DNA of 64,000 bases, from the NCBI RefSeq assembly GCF_024734665.1, contig NZ_CP102931.1, forward strand, positions 680,001 to 744,000, read 5' to 3'. Below are positions 7,563 through 17,254 of this stretch, piece after piece (positions within the stretch are counted from its first letter, which is position 1; the number at the start of each line of letters is the position of its first letter). The stretch comes from Variovorax paradoxus (GTDB lineage: Bacteria; Pseudomonadota; Gammaproteobacteria; Burkholderiales; Burkholderiaceae_C). The notes under the pieces are model-generated. The model made no database searches. It was not told where the DNA came from and worked only from the letters and a program-made list of their open reading frames with translations. The translations under genes were made by a program, and so were the position numbers.

Positions 7563-9383
7563 ATGATCAAGTTCCTCTTGCCCAGTCAGTTGGTTGCCGA
7601 CACGCCAGACGAACCTGGCGCCAGTCCCTATGCGGGCGCTTTGAACGCCGCATTCCGAGCGGCCTACCCGCTCGTGAAGAGCGCGGCGTGGCGCTCGCTG
7701 CCCATCAGCCTGTTCGGGCTGCTGCCTTCGATCTTTCTGCTGCAGGTGTATGACCGCGTGCTCTCGCGCAGCGGCACCTCGACGCTCGCTGCGCTGGTCA
7801 GCGGCATCCTGTTTTTCCTGTGCATCGAGTTCTGGCTGCGTACGCGCCGCTCGCGCCTGCTGCGCAACGCGGGCGCGATCATCGACCACGGTGTTTCTGG
7901 CGCGCTGCTGAACTCGATGCTGGGCCGCCCGCTGCGCGCGCTCGAAGCACGGCCTGCTTCTGTGTGGCACCTGTACTTCCGCGACGTGGCCTCGGTGCGC
8001 GGCACCGTCACCGGCGGGCTCGCGCAATCGATCTTCGACCTGCCGATGGCCATCTTCGCGCTCATCGTCATCGGCATCGTCGCGCTGCCGGTGCTGCCGG
8101 TCGTGGCGCTGTTCCTGGCCATCATGTCTTTCCTCGCGTGGTGGTGGGCCGACGAAGTGCGCTCCGGCCGCGTCGAGGAAGTGCAGCGCGGCCGCGGCCT
8201 GGAGCGCGTCACGGCCGAGATCTGCAACGCGCGCGAAACCCTCAAGGCCCAGGCCAACGACGCGCCAACCATCGAGATGTGGCGCAAGACCTACAACTCA
8301 TGGCTCACCGAGAGCTTCAGCAAGAACGGCCAGATTGAAACCGCGCGCGACGGCACCACCGTGCTGCTCACCGTGTTCTCGGTGGTCGTGGTGACCGTGG
8401 GCGCGGTCTCGGTGATGGAGCAGTGGATGACGGTGGGCGGTCTTGTCGCCTCGAACATGCTGGCGCTGAAGGCGCTGCAGCCGGTGGCGGGGCTGGTGTC
8501 GAACTGGCGCTCGCTGGCTACCGCCAAGGAAGCCGCCAAGCGGCTCGAAACCGTGCTGCGCGAACCGGTCGAGAAGCCGCCCACGGGCATGACGCTGCCG
8601 CAGCCGCTGGGCCGCATCACCCTGAAGGACGTGAGCTTCAGCTTCACCGAAACCGCGCAGCAGCCGGTGCTGGAAAACGTCGACCTCGACATCGGCCCGG
8701 GCGGGCTGCACGTGATCGTCGGGCGCAACGGCGCGGGCAAGTCAACGCTGGTGAAGCTGCTGTCGGGCCTGTACACGCCCACGCGCGGCATCGTCAGCAT
8801 CGGCGAGTACGACCTTTCTCAGTTCGGCCGCGAAGAGCTGTCACACTGGATCAGCTATCTCTCGCAAGAGGTCTACTGGTTCGGCGGTTCGCTCATCGAC
8901 GTGATGCGCCGCACGGCCCCGGGCCAGAGCGACGAGCAGATTGTTGCGGCCTGCAAGCTCTCGGGCGCGCACGACTTCATCTCGCGGCTGCCCGATGGCT
9001 ACCGCACCATGGTCGGCGAAGGCGGCACCGGCGTGTCGGTGGGCGAGCGGCGCAAGCTGGCGCTGGCCATGAGCTTCCTGCGCAAGCCCTCGGTGCTGGT
9101 GCTCGACGAGCCCAGCAACGACCTCGACTTTCAAAGCGAGCGCAACCTGCTCGCCACGCTGCTCGCGGTGGCCAAGGTGCGCACCGTGGTGGTGGTCACG
9201 CATTCGCTGCGCATCGTCTCCGCCGCCAGCGTGGTCTACCACGTCACGGGGCTGGGTAATGTGGAGCAGGGCACGGCCGCGGTGATGGTGCCGAAGTTGT
9301 TCGGCGTGAAGAAGCCGCTGGTCGCGCTGGGCGATGCGGAAGACGGTGCAGCGGGGGCCACGGCCTCCCGCTCGATGGCGTGA
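7563..9383 (+). CDS. Type I secretion ABC exporter (permease-ATPase, PrtD/LapB class)
   Basis: 606 residues. An N-terminal transmembrane domain (about 45-320) is followed by a nucleotide-binding domain with Walker A GRNGAGKST (387-395), Walker B VLVLDEP (Asp 515, Glu 516) and an H-loop VVTHS (about 544). The ABC signature is the divergent VSVGE (491-495) where LSGGQ is usual. No N-terminal C39 peptidase or clear C39-like domain precedes the membrane part, so the substrate is probably not cleaved after a double glycine. With the next two genes it forms a complete exporter spanning both membranes. The likely cargo is the large repeat protein upstream. The lone start is preceded by a short purine stretch. 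Confidence 0.9.
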   Translation: MIKFLLPSQLVADTPDEPGASPYAGALNAAFRAAYPLVKSAAWRSLPISLFGLLPSIFLLQVYDRVLSRSGTSTLAALVSGILFFLCIEFWLRTRRSRLLRNAGAIIDHGVSGALLNSMLGRPLRALEARPASVWHLYFRDVASVRGTVTGGLAQSIFDLPMAIFALIVIGIVALPVLPVVALFLAIMSFLAWWWADEVRSGRVEEVQRGRGLERVTAEICNARETLKAQANDAPTIEMWRKTYNSWLTESFSKNGQIETARDGTTVLLTVFSVVVVTVGAVSVMEQWMTVGGLVASNMLALKALQPVAGLVSNWRSLATAKEAAKRLETVLREPVEKPPTGMTLPQPLGRITLKDVSFSFTETAQQPVLENVDLDIGPGGLHVIVGRNGAGKSTLVKLLSGLYTPTRGIVSIGEYDLSQFGREELSHWISYLSQEVYWFGGSLIDVMRRTAPGQSDEQIVAACKLSGAHDFISRLPDGYRTMVGEGGTGVSVGERRKLALAMSFLRKPSVLVLDEPSNDLDFQSERNLLATLLAVAKVRTVVVVTHSLRIVSAASVVYHVTGLGNVEQGTAAVMVPKLFGVKKPLVALGDAEDGAAGATASRSMA

Positions 9384-9390
9384 TACGCGA

Positions 9391-10731
9391 ATGACGAGTG
9401 ACCGGGGACGCGACTTGAAATCAGATTTGCCGCAGATTCTTCAGGACGAGAACGACAAGCGCGCGGCCCAGACCTCGCCGCAGGGGCGGCGGCGCCAGTG
9501 GATCATCGGCGGCGCGATCGGCGTGCTGGCCCTGGTGGGCCTCGGCTTCCCGATGGAAACCGTGGTGGTCGCGCCCGGCCGCGTGATTCCTTCGGACCGC
9601 GTCAAGTCGATCCAGCACTTGGAAGGCGGCATCGTCAGCAACGTGCTGGTGAAGGAAGGCGATAAGGTCAAGCAGGGCCAGTCGCTGGTCGAGATCGACC
9701 TTGGCGGCAGCGGCCTCAACCTCGAAGAGCTCACGGCCCGCTATGCCGCCACGCAGGCCACCCGCGTGCGCCTCATGGCCGAGAGCCGCGGCCAGCCGCT
9801 CAAGCGCGAATCTTTTGCCACCGACATCGATGAAGCTGTGTTCGAAGGCGAGACCGGCGCCTACCAGGCGCGCGCTCTCGAACAGCGCGGCGTGATGGCC
9901 GGTGCCGTGTCGGGCCTGGAGCAGGCGCGCAGCAAGCAGCTGGAGCAGCAGGCCAAGGTCAAGGGCCTGAGCGACCGGCTGGTGCTGGCGCAGAAGGAAC
10001 TCGAAATCTCCGAGCAACTGCTTAGCGAGAAGCTGGTCGGTCAGGTCGAGGTGCTGGAGAAGCGGCGCCAGGCCGAGAGCGCGCGCAGCGAACTCGCGGT
10101 GGCGCGCCAGGGCGTGATTTCCGCCAACGCTTCCATTACCGAGGCGCAGGCCAAGATGGCCGAGGCCGAAGGGCGCTTTCGCCGCCGCGCGTCGGACGAG
10201 TTGGCCACGGTCGAGCGCCAGTTCGCGAGCCTGAGCGAAGACCTGGCGCGCGCCCGCACCCAGCGCTCGCGCACGGTGGTGAAGGCGCCGTCGGACGGCA
10301 TCGTCAAGGGCCTGCGCAACTCCAGCCCCGGCTGGGTGGTGAAGCCCGGCGAGTCGATTCTCGAAGTGGTGCCCGACGAGGACGAGATCATGGTCGAGGC
10401 GCGGCTCAACCCCAACGACCGCGGCTTCATCGAAGTGGGCCAGCAGGCGCGCGTGAAGATCACCGCCTACGACTACCTGCGCTACGGCGCGGTCGACGGC
10501 AAGGTCAAGCTGGTGGCGGCCGACGCCGACCGCGACCCCGCCATCTCCAGCGGCGCGCCGTACTACCGGCTGCTCATCAGCATGTCGCAGTCCCATGTGG
10601 GGCGCGACGAGAACCGCATCACCGCCGGCATGGAGTCCGAAGTGGACTTGCGTGTGGGCACCGACCCGTTCATCTGGTACATCCTGCGACCTGTGCTCAA
10701 GCTGCGGCGCGAAGCCTTCCGCGAACCATGA
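9391..10731 (+). CDS. HlyD-family periplasmic adaptor of the type I secretion system
   Basis: 446 residues. A cytoplasmic N-terminus precedes one transmembrane segment (about 36-55), then the first half of a lipoyl-type domain (VIPSDRVKSIQHLEGGIVSNVLVKEGDKVKQG region), a long alpha-helical hairpin (about 115-300) and the closing beta-barrel domain (about 310-420). ATG 9391 was chosen because it follows the exporter stop by 7 nt; upstream in-frame starts lie inside the exporter gene. The protein links the inner-membrane ABC exporter to the outer-membrane channel. The C-terminal RPVLKLRREAFREP matches the usual end of this family. Confidence 0.92.
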   Translation: MTSDRGRDLKSDLPQILQDENDKRAAQTSPQGRRRQWIIGGAIGVLALVGLGFPMETVVVAPGRVIPSDRVKSIQHLEGGIVSNVLVKEGDKVKQGQSLVEIDLGGSGLNLEELTARYAATQATRVRLMAESRGQPLKRESFATDIDEAVFEGETGAYQARALEQRGVMAGAVSGLEQARSKQLEQQAKVKGLSDRLVLAQKELEISEQLLSEKLVGQVEVLEKRRQAESARSELAVARQGVISANASITEAQAKMAEAEGRFRRRASDELATVERQFASLSEDLARARTQRSRTVVKAPSDGIVKGLRNSSPGWVVKPGESILEVVPDEDEIMVEARLNPNDRGFIEVGQQARVKITAYDYLRYGAVDGKVKLVAADADRDPAISSGAPYYRLLISMSQSHVGRDENRITAGMESEVDLRVGTDPFIWYILRPVLKLRREAFREP

Positions 10732-12302
10732 AGTACCGCAAACCGGTCGACCTGCGCCGCATGGGCTCCGGCGCTGTCTGCGCGGCGTTGTGCGCGAGCT
10801 TCGCGCTGCCGCCCGCTGCCTTTGCGCAGGAGCAGCAACAACAGCAGCAGGAGGCGGGTGCCACGCTCATGCTCGCACGCCGCCTGTCCCCGCCGTCGCT
10901 CGGCGCCGCGAACTACACCCAGCAGGTGAAGCAGGCGCTGATCGCGCTGTCGCAGGAATACCCCGAGGTGCAGACGGCGCAGGCTGCAGCCAACACCAGC
11001 AGCTACAGCGTGGACGCGGCCAAGCAGGCGCGCTACCCGCGCTTCAAGCTCGGTACTTCGTCCGGCAACTACAACAGCGGCGCGGAAAACGCCAAGACGC
11101 AGAGCTACACCGTGCTCACCGCCGAGGCGCGCGTGAGCCTGATCGACGGTGGCGCCATGAGCGCCGCGCAGCGCGCCGCCGAAGCGGGCAACCAGGCGGA
11201 CGACGAAGCCGTCATCACCACCTCGCAGAAGGTGGTGCTGGATGCGCTCACCGCCTACCTGCAGGTGCAGCGCTTCGACCTCAAGAAGCAGATTGCGCAC
11301 AAGGCCACCGAGGTTGTGGCCGAAATCTCCAAGGCCGAGGCCCGCCGCGTGGCGCTGGGCGTGAGTGGGGACAACGACCTGAACATGGCGGCCTCGCGGC
11401 GCGCGCTGGTGGCCGCGCGCGAGTCCGACTTCGAGGCGCAGCGCGACGAGGCGCTCGCCAAGTTCCGCAACTACTTCAAGTTCTCGCCCAATGCCGAGTC
11501 GCTGCCCGTGCTCGCGGCACCGGCGCAATGGCGCATCGGCTCGCAGGAAGAAGCGCTGCACCGCGCAGAGTCGCGCAGCACCGAGATCGCCGAGGCGCAG
11601 GGCCGCATCGACCGCGCCAAGGCGCTGGCCGACCAGCAGGACGCGAGCCTCTATCCGACGATCGACGCCGTGCTTGTGAAGAGCAAAGACCCGCGCGGCG
11701 TGTCGCCGCAAGACCCGACGCGCGCGGCCTTCGAGCTCAACTGGAACTTCGGCAACGGCTTCGACCGGCAGCTGCGCCTGAAGTCGGCACTGGCCGAAGT
11801 CGCGAACCAGGAAGCCAAGCTCGAAGGCGTGAAGCTCAACCTGTTCGAGCTCACGTCGGCATCGTGGTCGCGCACCGTCTCCGGCCGCGAGCGCGAGAAG
11901 CAGCTGATGGAAGCCGTCAGCACCGCCGGCCAGGCCTTCCGTGGTCGCCGCCGCCTGATGGAGTTCGGTCGCGAGACCCTGCCCAAGGTGCTCGACGCGC
12001 AACTCGACTACTACACGCTGCTGTTCGACTACGTCGACGGCGTGTTCGACCTGCGCATCTCCGAGCTGCGCCTGGCGCGAACCACCGGCGAACTGCGCAT
12101 CGACCCGGTGGGCACCAACGGCTGGATCGACCGCCTCTTCGGCGCGCCCAGCCGCCAGGTGCTGACGGAAGACGGCCTGCTGGCAAAGCTCTGTATCTCG
12201 AGCAACACGGCCTGCGCGAGCGAGCCGGTGGCCGAGCGCAGCCTGGACGCGGCTGGAGCGAACCCGCCGCTGCGCAGGACCCCGCGCCTTTCGACGCCCT
12301 GA
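10728..12302 (+). CDS. TolC-family outer-membrane channel of the type I secretion system
   Basis: 524 residues with a Sec signal peptide (cleavage near AFAQE, about residue 35). The two long helical repeats typical of outer-membrane efflux proteins cover about 55-450, with heptad-like Ala-rich segments and the family's LNWNFGNGF strand near 335. The start overlaps the HlyD stop (ATGA), so the adaptor and channel are translationally coupled. The C-terminal 80 residues are a less conserved tail. It completes the exporter. The gene ends 16 bp from the convergent regulator gene. Confidence 0.9.
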   Translation: MKYRKPVDLRRMGSGAVCAALCASFALPPAAFAQEQQQQQQEAGATLMLARRLSPPSLGAANYTQQVKQALIALSQEYPEVQTAQAAANTSSYSVDAAKQARYPRFKLGTSSGNYNSGAENAKTQSYTVLTAEARVSLIDGGAMSAAQRAAEAGNQADDEAVITTSQKVVLDALTAYLQVQRFDLKKQIAHKATEVVAEISKAEARRVALGVSGDNDLNMAASRRALVAARESDFEAQRDEALAKFRNYFKFSPNAESLPVLAAPAQWRIGSQEEALHRAESRSTEIAEAQGRIDRAKALADQQDASLYPTIDAVLVKSKDPRGVSPQDPTRAAFELNWNFGNGFDRQLRLKSALAEVANQEAKLEGVKLNLFELTSASWSRTVSGREREKQLMEAVSTAGQAFRGRRRLMEFGRETLPKVLDAQLDYYTLLFDYVDGVFDLRISELRLARTTGELRIDPVGTNGWIDRLFGAPSRQVLTEDGLLAKLCISSNTACASEPVAERSLDAAGANPPLRRTPRLSTP

Positions 12303-12318
12303 GGCCGGCTGTCGTCGG

Positions 12319-13758
12319 TCAGGCGTCTTCGGGGATGCCCGGTTCGCCGTCGAGGATCTGGTACTTGCGCATCTTCTCCCACAGCACCTTGCGGCTGATG
12401 CCCAGGTGTTGCGCGGTGTCCTGGCGCTTCCAGTCGTTGATCTCCAGCGCCGCGATGATGCGGTTGCGCTCGCTGCTGTTCCAGCCCTTGCGGTCGGCGC
12501 TGCCGTCGAGCGAGCTGCCATTGCCGTTGCTGCCGCCGCTGCCCATGCCATTGCGGTCGGCGAAGATCGCCGGCGCGGGCGTGCCGCGCGTGAGTGCGAT
12601 CGCGCGCTGGATCAGGTTCTGGTCCCAGGCGTGCAGTTGCCGCGCGATCACGCCCACGCGCTCCGCAAGATTGCGCAGCTGCCGCACGTTGCCCGGAAAG
12701 TAAGTCTCGGCCACCGCGTCGCTGAGCCAATGCGGCGTTTCGCCGAGCGTTTCGAGCTCGTCGCCCAGCACGTTGGTCAGCAGCGCCTTGAAGATCGCGA
12801 TCTTGTCGACTTCGCCGCGCTCTTCGAGGCTGGGCACGTGCAGCTCGATCACCGCGAGCCGGTAGAACAGGTCGGCGCGAAACTCGCCGCTCGCCACCAT
12901 CTCGCGCAGGTTGCGGTTGGTGGCCGCCACCAGCCGGAAGTCGACGCGCACCGGCGCCGTCGCACCCAGCCGCGTGACCGCACTGTCTTCCAGCACGCGC
13001 AGCAGCTTCACTTGCTGATAGCGCGGCAGGTCGCCGATTTCATCGAGGAACAGCGTGCCGCCCGTGGCCTGCTCGAAGTAGCCGCGATGCGCGTGCACCG
13101 CGCCCGTGAAAGAGCCCTTGGTGTGGCCGAAGAACAGCGACTCGAAGAGCCCGTCGGGAATCGCGCCGCAGTTCACCGCCACGAACGCGCCCTTGCTGTA
13201 GTGCTGATGCCCCAGGTGCAGCTGCTGCGCGATGCGCTCCTTGCCCACGCCCGTTTCGCCGCGCACCAGCACGCTGTGATCGCAGTCGGCAAAAGCGCCC
13301 ACCTCGGCCAGCAGCCCCTTCATCGCTTCGGAGTGCGCCACCAGCACATCGGGCGGCTGCGGCGCCACCTCGCGCGCGCGCAACTGCCGCACCAGCTTCG
13401 CGACCATCGTGCGCAGCTCCGCGCAGGTGAAGTCGTACGGCAGCACGTGCAGGTATTCGGGCGGATAAGTGCGCGAGTCACGCTCGCGCGAACCTGCCGC
13501 GACCCAGATCACCGGCATGCCCTGCAGCAGCTCGGTGGCATGCGCCAGCCCGCCGCTGTCGATGACCGTGACGCTGATGATCGCCACCGAGGGACGCAGC
13601 GCCACACCGCGATCCTGCGGCGGAGGGGGCAGGCCATCGGCCCGGATCACCTCCACGTCGAAGCTCGCCATGCACCGCGCGATGCGGTCGAGGATGTCGG
13701 CTTTGCCTTCCCAGACAAAGAGGTCGAGTTCGTCGAAGTTGGAGGCGGGGGAATTCAT
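12319..13758 (-). CDS. Sigma-54-dependent AAA+ activator with an atypical receiver domain
   Basis: 479 residues. The N-terminal domain (about 1-135) has a receiver-like pattern, but where the phospho-acceptor Asp is expected after strand 3 it reads [11 protein letters not shown], so phosphorylation is doubtful. The AAA+ domain follows, with Walker A GETGVGKE, the sigma-54 contact loop GSFTGA (variant of GAFTGA) and Walker [14 protein letters not shown]. The Fis-type helix-turn-helix is at the C-terminus ([22 protein letters not shown]). ATG 13758 was preferred to the TTG at 13782, which overlaps tadG. The architecture resembles VpsR/FleQ-type regulators that sense cyclic-di-GMP. As the last gene of the tad operon it probably regulates pilus or matrix genes; both ideas are inferences. 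Confidence 0.88.
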   Translation of the reverse strand: MNSPASNFDELDLFVWEGKADILDRIARCMASFDVEVIRADGLPPPPQDRGVALRPSVAIISVTVIDSGGLAHATELLQGMPVIWVAAGSRERDSRTYPPEYLHVLPYDFTCAELRTMVAKLVRQLRAREVAPQPPDVLVAHSEAMKGLLAEVGAFADCDHSVLVRGETGVGKERIAQQLHLGHQHYSKGAFVAVNCGAIPDGLFESLFFGHTKGSFTGAVHAHRGYFEQATGGTLFLDEIGDLPRYQQVKLLRVLEDSAVTRLGATAPVRVDFRLVAATNRNLREMVASGEFRADLFYRLAVIELHVPSLEERGEVDKIAIFKALLTNVLGDELETLGETPHWLSDAVAETYFPGNVRQLRNLAERVGVIARQLHAWDQNLIQRAIALTRGTPAPAIFADRNGMGSGGSNGNGSSLDGSADRKGWNSSERNRIIAALEINDWKRQDTAQHLGISRKVLWEKMRKYQILDGEPGIPEDA

Positions 13759-13771
13759 CGGAAAAGGGGCG

Positions 13772-15814
13772 TCAATACACAAGCATGGGCAGGCCCTTGC
13801 AGTCGAGCGACTTCAGGTTCACGTCGATCTGGCCGAGGTTGATGCCGAGTACGTTTGTCAGGAGAGGGGTGAGAACCAATTTGCCGACAGCGTCGAGCAC
13901 GGGTTTGAGCAGGCCGGCCAGGACAGAAAGTGCGTTTGAAACCTTCCCTCCCGTATTGGCGTCCGTCGTCTTGCTTAGGGTGTCTTTGATCATGCTCTTG
14001 CACCCATTGACATCACCGCCGCCGAGAAGAATCACGCCTGAACATGGGTTGGCAATACTTGTGAGCAGGCCAGCAAGCCCATTCAGCAAGCCTGTGAGTA
14101 AGCCGCTTGCTTGTGAGTTCTGGTTGATGACGGCACGGGCCTGATCGAGTCGCAGGGCGCGGCAGGAAGACGTATCCGCCGAACAGACACTGACTGTGTT
14201 GTCCCAGATCTGGGTGGTAATTTTGTCTAAATCTCCACTACTTGGGGTTCCCGTTGGCGCAGGCCCACCGAAGAGCAAGTTGGTCAATTGGGTTACGAGG
14301 TCCGCCACCAGCGTTCCCACCTGCAGGTTGTTGACTGGCGTTGTACCGGTCTCACCTTCCGCGAGTGTCAGTTGAGAGTCGGGCCCAGGCAGCACGCCAA
14401 GATCGAGGTGATTGGTCACCTTGAGTAGCCCCAGCACATTGATGAGCTCCATGTCCTTCAGCGTCGTCGGATAGCTGCAGACAGTCGACTTGGAGAACAG
14501 ATCCGTTGATGCGATTTTTCCCACGCATACGTTCGCGATCTTGCTTGTAACCTGGAACTTCACCCGATCCTTGCCGCTCACCGGGTCCTGGAGTGCGGGG
14601 GTGCACATGTCGGTGATCGTGCCGGTGCCTGTCACTGCGTCGAGCACGATCGGCAGGTCGAGCTTGAGTAGCGGAGCCAGCAGTGAACCGAGCAGCCCCG
14701 CATCGGTCGTCACATGAATGAAGGTACGCACCTGTGCGTTATAGGCCGTGGCGCCGATGCCGCCGATGGCAATAGACGGAGGCTCGATCACCGTCACCTG
14801 GGTCGTGACCTTGGCCAGAGACAGCAGGTTGATGTTGAGCCCCGCATCAACAGCATGCTGCGAGGTCGCCACGCCAATCGAGGTGTAGAGCAGGTCCAGT
14901 GCGCTCACGCCCACGTTCAACGCGCCGCTTCCGCTGCCGCCCGGCGCGATGATCTGCGCGAACAGCCCGCGGGGACCGTCGGCCAGCGAACCCAGCTGCA
15001 CCATGAGGTTGGTAAGCCCGAGCTTGGCCTGGATGGCCTGCAGCAGCGCGATGTTGCTGCTCAGCAGGCTGTTCTGGCCCGCCACCGTCACGATGGCGTT
15101 GAGCAGGTCGCCCAACGCCACGGAGCGGCCCGCGAGTAGCGTGTTCAACTCGCCCACGCCAATGTCAGCGGAGACCGGGATGCCCAGTGCGGCCAGCAGT
15201 CCGCCCGGCGTGATCTTGGCCTGGGCGAGGCCGTCGTAGGCCACCAGGGAGGTGCCCGACAGGTCGAGCCCGATGCCCTTGAGCAGCCGCCCCAGCGTCG
15301 AGTCGCCGCTGACGGTGATGAGCTTGCTGCCCACGGAGAACTCGGCGAGCGGCGCGCCGAGTGCTGCCACGGCGCTGACGCTGATGAGCCGGTTGCCCGT
15401 GAAGAACGACAGCAGCGTGGGTGAAGCCTTCTGGAAGGCCACGCGCACTGCATTGGCCGGGCCCGTGACGGCGGGCGTCTGGAAGCTCGTGTCCTTGTCC
15501 CAGTAGCCGCACTGGACTTCGCCCGCGGCCAGCGTCAGCCCCACCGGCATGTTGGCGCTCGAGCCGCCCGGCGCACCGTTGGCGTTCAGTTGCGCCGCCG
15601 TGATTGCGGCCGCGCAGCCGCCACGGATCTGCTGCGCACCTGCCAGCGCGGCAAGGTCCGCCGTCTTCTGGAACTCCCGCTTCATGAAGTAAATGAAGCC
15701 GATCTCGGTGCCGATCAGCGTGATGACGACCAGACTCATCGCGATCGCAGTGTTGATGAGGACCGACCCGCGGGATCGCGTGCGGCGGGAGTGGCTCCGG
15801 AATGCGGCGTTCAT
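13772..15814 (-). CDS. tadG: TadG-like pilus assembly protein
   Basis: 680 residues. A basic N-terminus is followed by one hydrophobic segment (about 19-42, with [21 protein letters not shown]) and then [13 protein letters not shown], the Tad-like domain signature of TadG. The rest is a long extracytoplasmic region rich in Leu/Ala/Gly with paired cysteines (for example CTPAL, CVGK, CSY, CSAD, CRAL). No von Willebrand A domain is evident. TadG helps assemble or anchor Flp pili at the outer surface. It is the last structural gene of the operon, 16 bp after the second TadE-like gene and just before the sigma-54 activator. Confidence 0.82.
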   Translation of the reverse strand: MNAAFRSHSRRTRSRGSVLINTAIAMSLVVITLIGTEIGFIYFMKREFQKTADLAALAGAQQIRGGCAAAITAAQLNANGAPGGSSANMPVGLTLAAGEVQCGYWDKDTSFQTPAVTGPANAVRVAFQKASPTLLSFFTGNRLISVSAVAALGAPLAEFSVGSKLITVSGDSTLGRLLKGIGLDLSGTSLVAYDGLAQAKITPGGLLAALGIPVSADIGVGELNTLLAGRSVALGDLLNAIVTVAGQNSLLSSNIALLQAIQAKLGLTNLMVQLGSLADGPRGLFAQIIAPGGSGSGALNVGVSALDLLYTSIGVATSQHAVDAGLNINLLSLAKVTTQVTVIEPPSIAIGGIGATAYNAQVRTFIHVTTDAGLLGSLLAPLLKLDLPIVLDAVTGTGTITDMCTPALQDPVSGKDRVKFQVTSKIANVCVGKIASTDLFSKSTVCSYPTTLKDMELINVLGLLKVTNHLDLGVLPGPDSQLTLAEGETGTTPVNNLQVGTLVADLVTQLTNLLFGGPAPTGTPSSGDLDKITTQIWDNTVSVCSADTSSCRALRLDQARAVINQNSQASGLLTGLLNGLAGLLTSIANPCSGVILLGGGDVNGCKSMIKDTLSKTTDANTGGKVSNALSVLAGLLKPVLDAVGKLVLTPLLTNVLGINLGQIDVNLKSLDCKGLPMLVY

Positions 15815-15830
15815 GGCGATGGCGTCCTCT

Positions 15831-16340
15831 TCAGGACGATCGAAGCGCGGCGCTCGTCCGGCTTTGGAGTTGGGTGGGCATCCACTGCTCCACCAGTGGA
15901 ATCTTCGGCAGCAGCTGGTTCGCGCTGTACGGATAGCTCACGGTGACGTCATAGCGGATGTAGGCCCCTGGGCCGCTCGGGTTGCTGCGGGCCACGTTCA
16001 CCGGAACATTGGTGACGATCCAGCTGCGCCGTGTCGCCACGCTGCTGTTGGCCGATGCGGGCACCACGAGCGAGTTGGCCAGCGAGTCGTACACGGCGTC
16101 CTTGACCCGCTGGTCGCCTGCCGTCGGCGCCGGCGTCAGCAGGCCCACGGCCCGCGCTCCCTCCTCCGATGCGCGCGTGACCGACTGCTGCAGATAGAAC
16201 ACCGCCCCGAAGGTCACGAGCGCGTACAGCACGCTGAACAAAATGATGAAGACCATCGCGAACTCGATGGCGGCCACGCCGTGCTGCCGGCCGCGCATGA
16301 CCGCGCCCTTGCTGCCGTTCGAACGGCGCCCGGTGCTCAC
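15831..16340 (-). CDS. tadF: TadE/TadF-like pseudopilin
   Basis: 169 residues from GTG 16340, which overlaps the upstream stop as GTGA; an internal ATG at 16298 would give 155 residues. The N-terminal motif GVAAIEFAMVFIILFSVLYALVTFG is a type IV pilin-like hydrophobic segment with the Glu-5-type acidic residue of TadE proteins (shown only as a motif). A short extracytoplasmic domain follows. TadE and TadF are minor pseudopilins processed by the prepilin peptidase TadV and needed for Flp pilus assembly. Two such genes lie side by side here; assigning F rather than E is by position. Confidence 0.8.
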   Translation of the reverse strand: MSTGRRSNGSKGAVMRGRQHGVAAIEFAMVFIILFSVLYALVTFGAVFYLQQSVTRASEEGARAVGLLTPAPTAGDQRVKDAVYDSLANSLVVPASANSSVATRRSWIVTNVPVNVARSNPSGPGAYIRYDVTVSYPYSANQLLPKIPLVEQWMPTQLQSRTSAALRSS

Positions 16341-16810
16341 GGCGCCCTCCCGTCGAGAAGCATGCTGGCTTTGCCGACGATCTGGTCGGGCATGGCGAAG
16401 CTGGGAAAGGGCGGCAGCAGGAGCTTCAGGTTGGTGGCCGTGACGGTCACGACCATCTGGCAACGGGTGTCCCAGGTGGCGCCACAAGTGGGGGCGGCGC
16501 AGTTGTTGGTGACCACCCCGCACACGGTGGCGCTGACGCTGCGCGTCACGGTGGCCGGCATCCAGCTGCTGCTTGTCGTGGCAGTGGTCTGGGCCAGGGT
16601 GGCGCGTGCTGGCAGGGTGGGCTGGTAGCGCAGTGCTGCGCGCGCGCCGTCTTCCGCCGCGTTCTGCAGCCCCAGGCGAAACGCGAACAGCATGCCGTAG
16701 CTGATGATTCCGTAGAGCAAGGAGAAGGAGATCAGGAACACCATGGCGAACTCGACCGCGTACGCGCCGCGCTGGGCGTGGGCTCGGGTGCGAAGGCGAT
16801 AGGTGTTCAT
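16337..16810 (-). CDS. tadE: TadE-like pseudopilin
   Basis: 157 residues. After a basic leader (MNTYRLRTRAHAQRG) comes AYAVEFAMVFLISFSLLYGI, the TadE hydrophobic segment with its acidic residue, then an extracytoplasmic domain with four cysteines (CGVVTNNC, CGATWDTRC) that may form disulphides. A Leu/Pro-rich end follows. It is a predicted minor pilin, with a 27-bp gap after the DUF3613 gene and a 4-nt overlap with the next pseudopilin gene. Confidence 0.82.
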   Translation of the reverse strand: MNTYRLRTRAHAQRGAYAVEFAMVFLISFSLLYGIISYGMLFAFRLGLQNAAEDGARAALRYQPTLPARATLAQTTATTSSSWMPATVTRSVSATVCGVVTNNCAAPTCGATWDTRCQMVVTVTATNLKLLLPPFPSFAMPDQIVGKASMLLDGRAP

Positions 16811-16837
16811 GGCGATGCCTGGCGTGCCTGCCTCTGC

Positions 16838-17254
16838 CTACTTCGTCGGCGCAGCGCCGCCGCCAACCGCCGTCTGCTTGACGATCGAGCCCATGCTTTC
16901 CGGAATCGGGAACTCGAAGCTCTTCAGATAGCGTTGGTAGCTGCGACTCGCGATCTCGCCGGCAATGGGCCGCGGCGTGACGGATGCGATCTCGCCGCTG
17001 CGCTGCCATGCGAGCAGGTCCTGCGTGGCGTCGCCCACCTGTGGCGACCCGTACACGAACTCTCCTTCTGCCCCAGCCATTTCTTCCTGGCCCTGCGGCG
17101 GCACGGGCACGGGCACTGGCGCCGCCGCAGGTTCCGGCGCCTTGGGCGGCGTCGCCTGCTGTGCGAGCGCGGAGGGGGCGGCTGCCATCAGCGCGGCCGT
17201 GAGGCCGAATGCGGCCGACAGCGCGGCGAGACGGGTGGCGTGTGCTTTTCTCAT
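16838..17254 (-). CDS. DUF3613-family secreted protein of the tad operon
   Basis: 138 residues with a signal peptide (ALAQQ, cleavage near 31), a Pro/Ala-rich linker (about 32-60), then a compact domain with GDATQDLLAWQRSG and SYQRYLKSFEFPIPE, which are the hallmarks of DUF3613. Members occur in betaproteobacterial tad loci and have no defined function. The start overlaps the tadD stop (ATGA). It probably acts in the periplasm during pilus assembly. Confidence 0.75.
   Translation of the reverse strand: MRKAHATRLAALSAAFGLTAALMAAAPSALAQQATPPKAPEPAAAPVPVPVPPQGQEEMAGAEGEFVYGSPQVGDATQDLLAWQRSGEIASVTPRPIAGEIASRSYQRYLKSFEFPIPESMGSIVKQTAVGGGAAPTK

Noticed and set aside
10563..12551. 662-codon minus-strand frame opposite tolC
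   Set aside because: Shadow of the outer-membrane channel gene; Arg/Ala-rich with no recognisable product.
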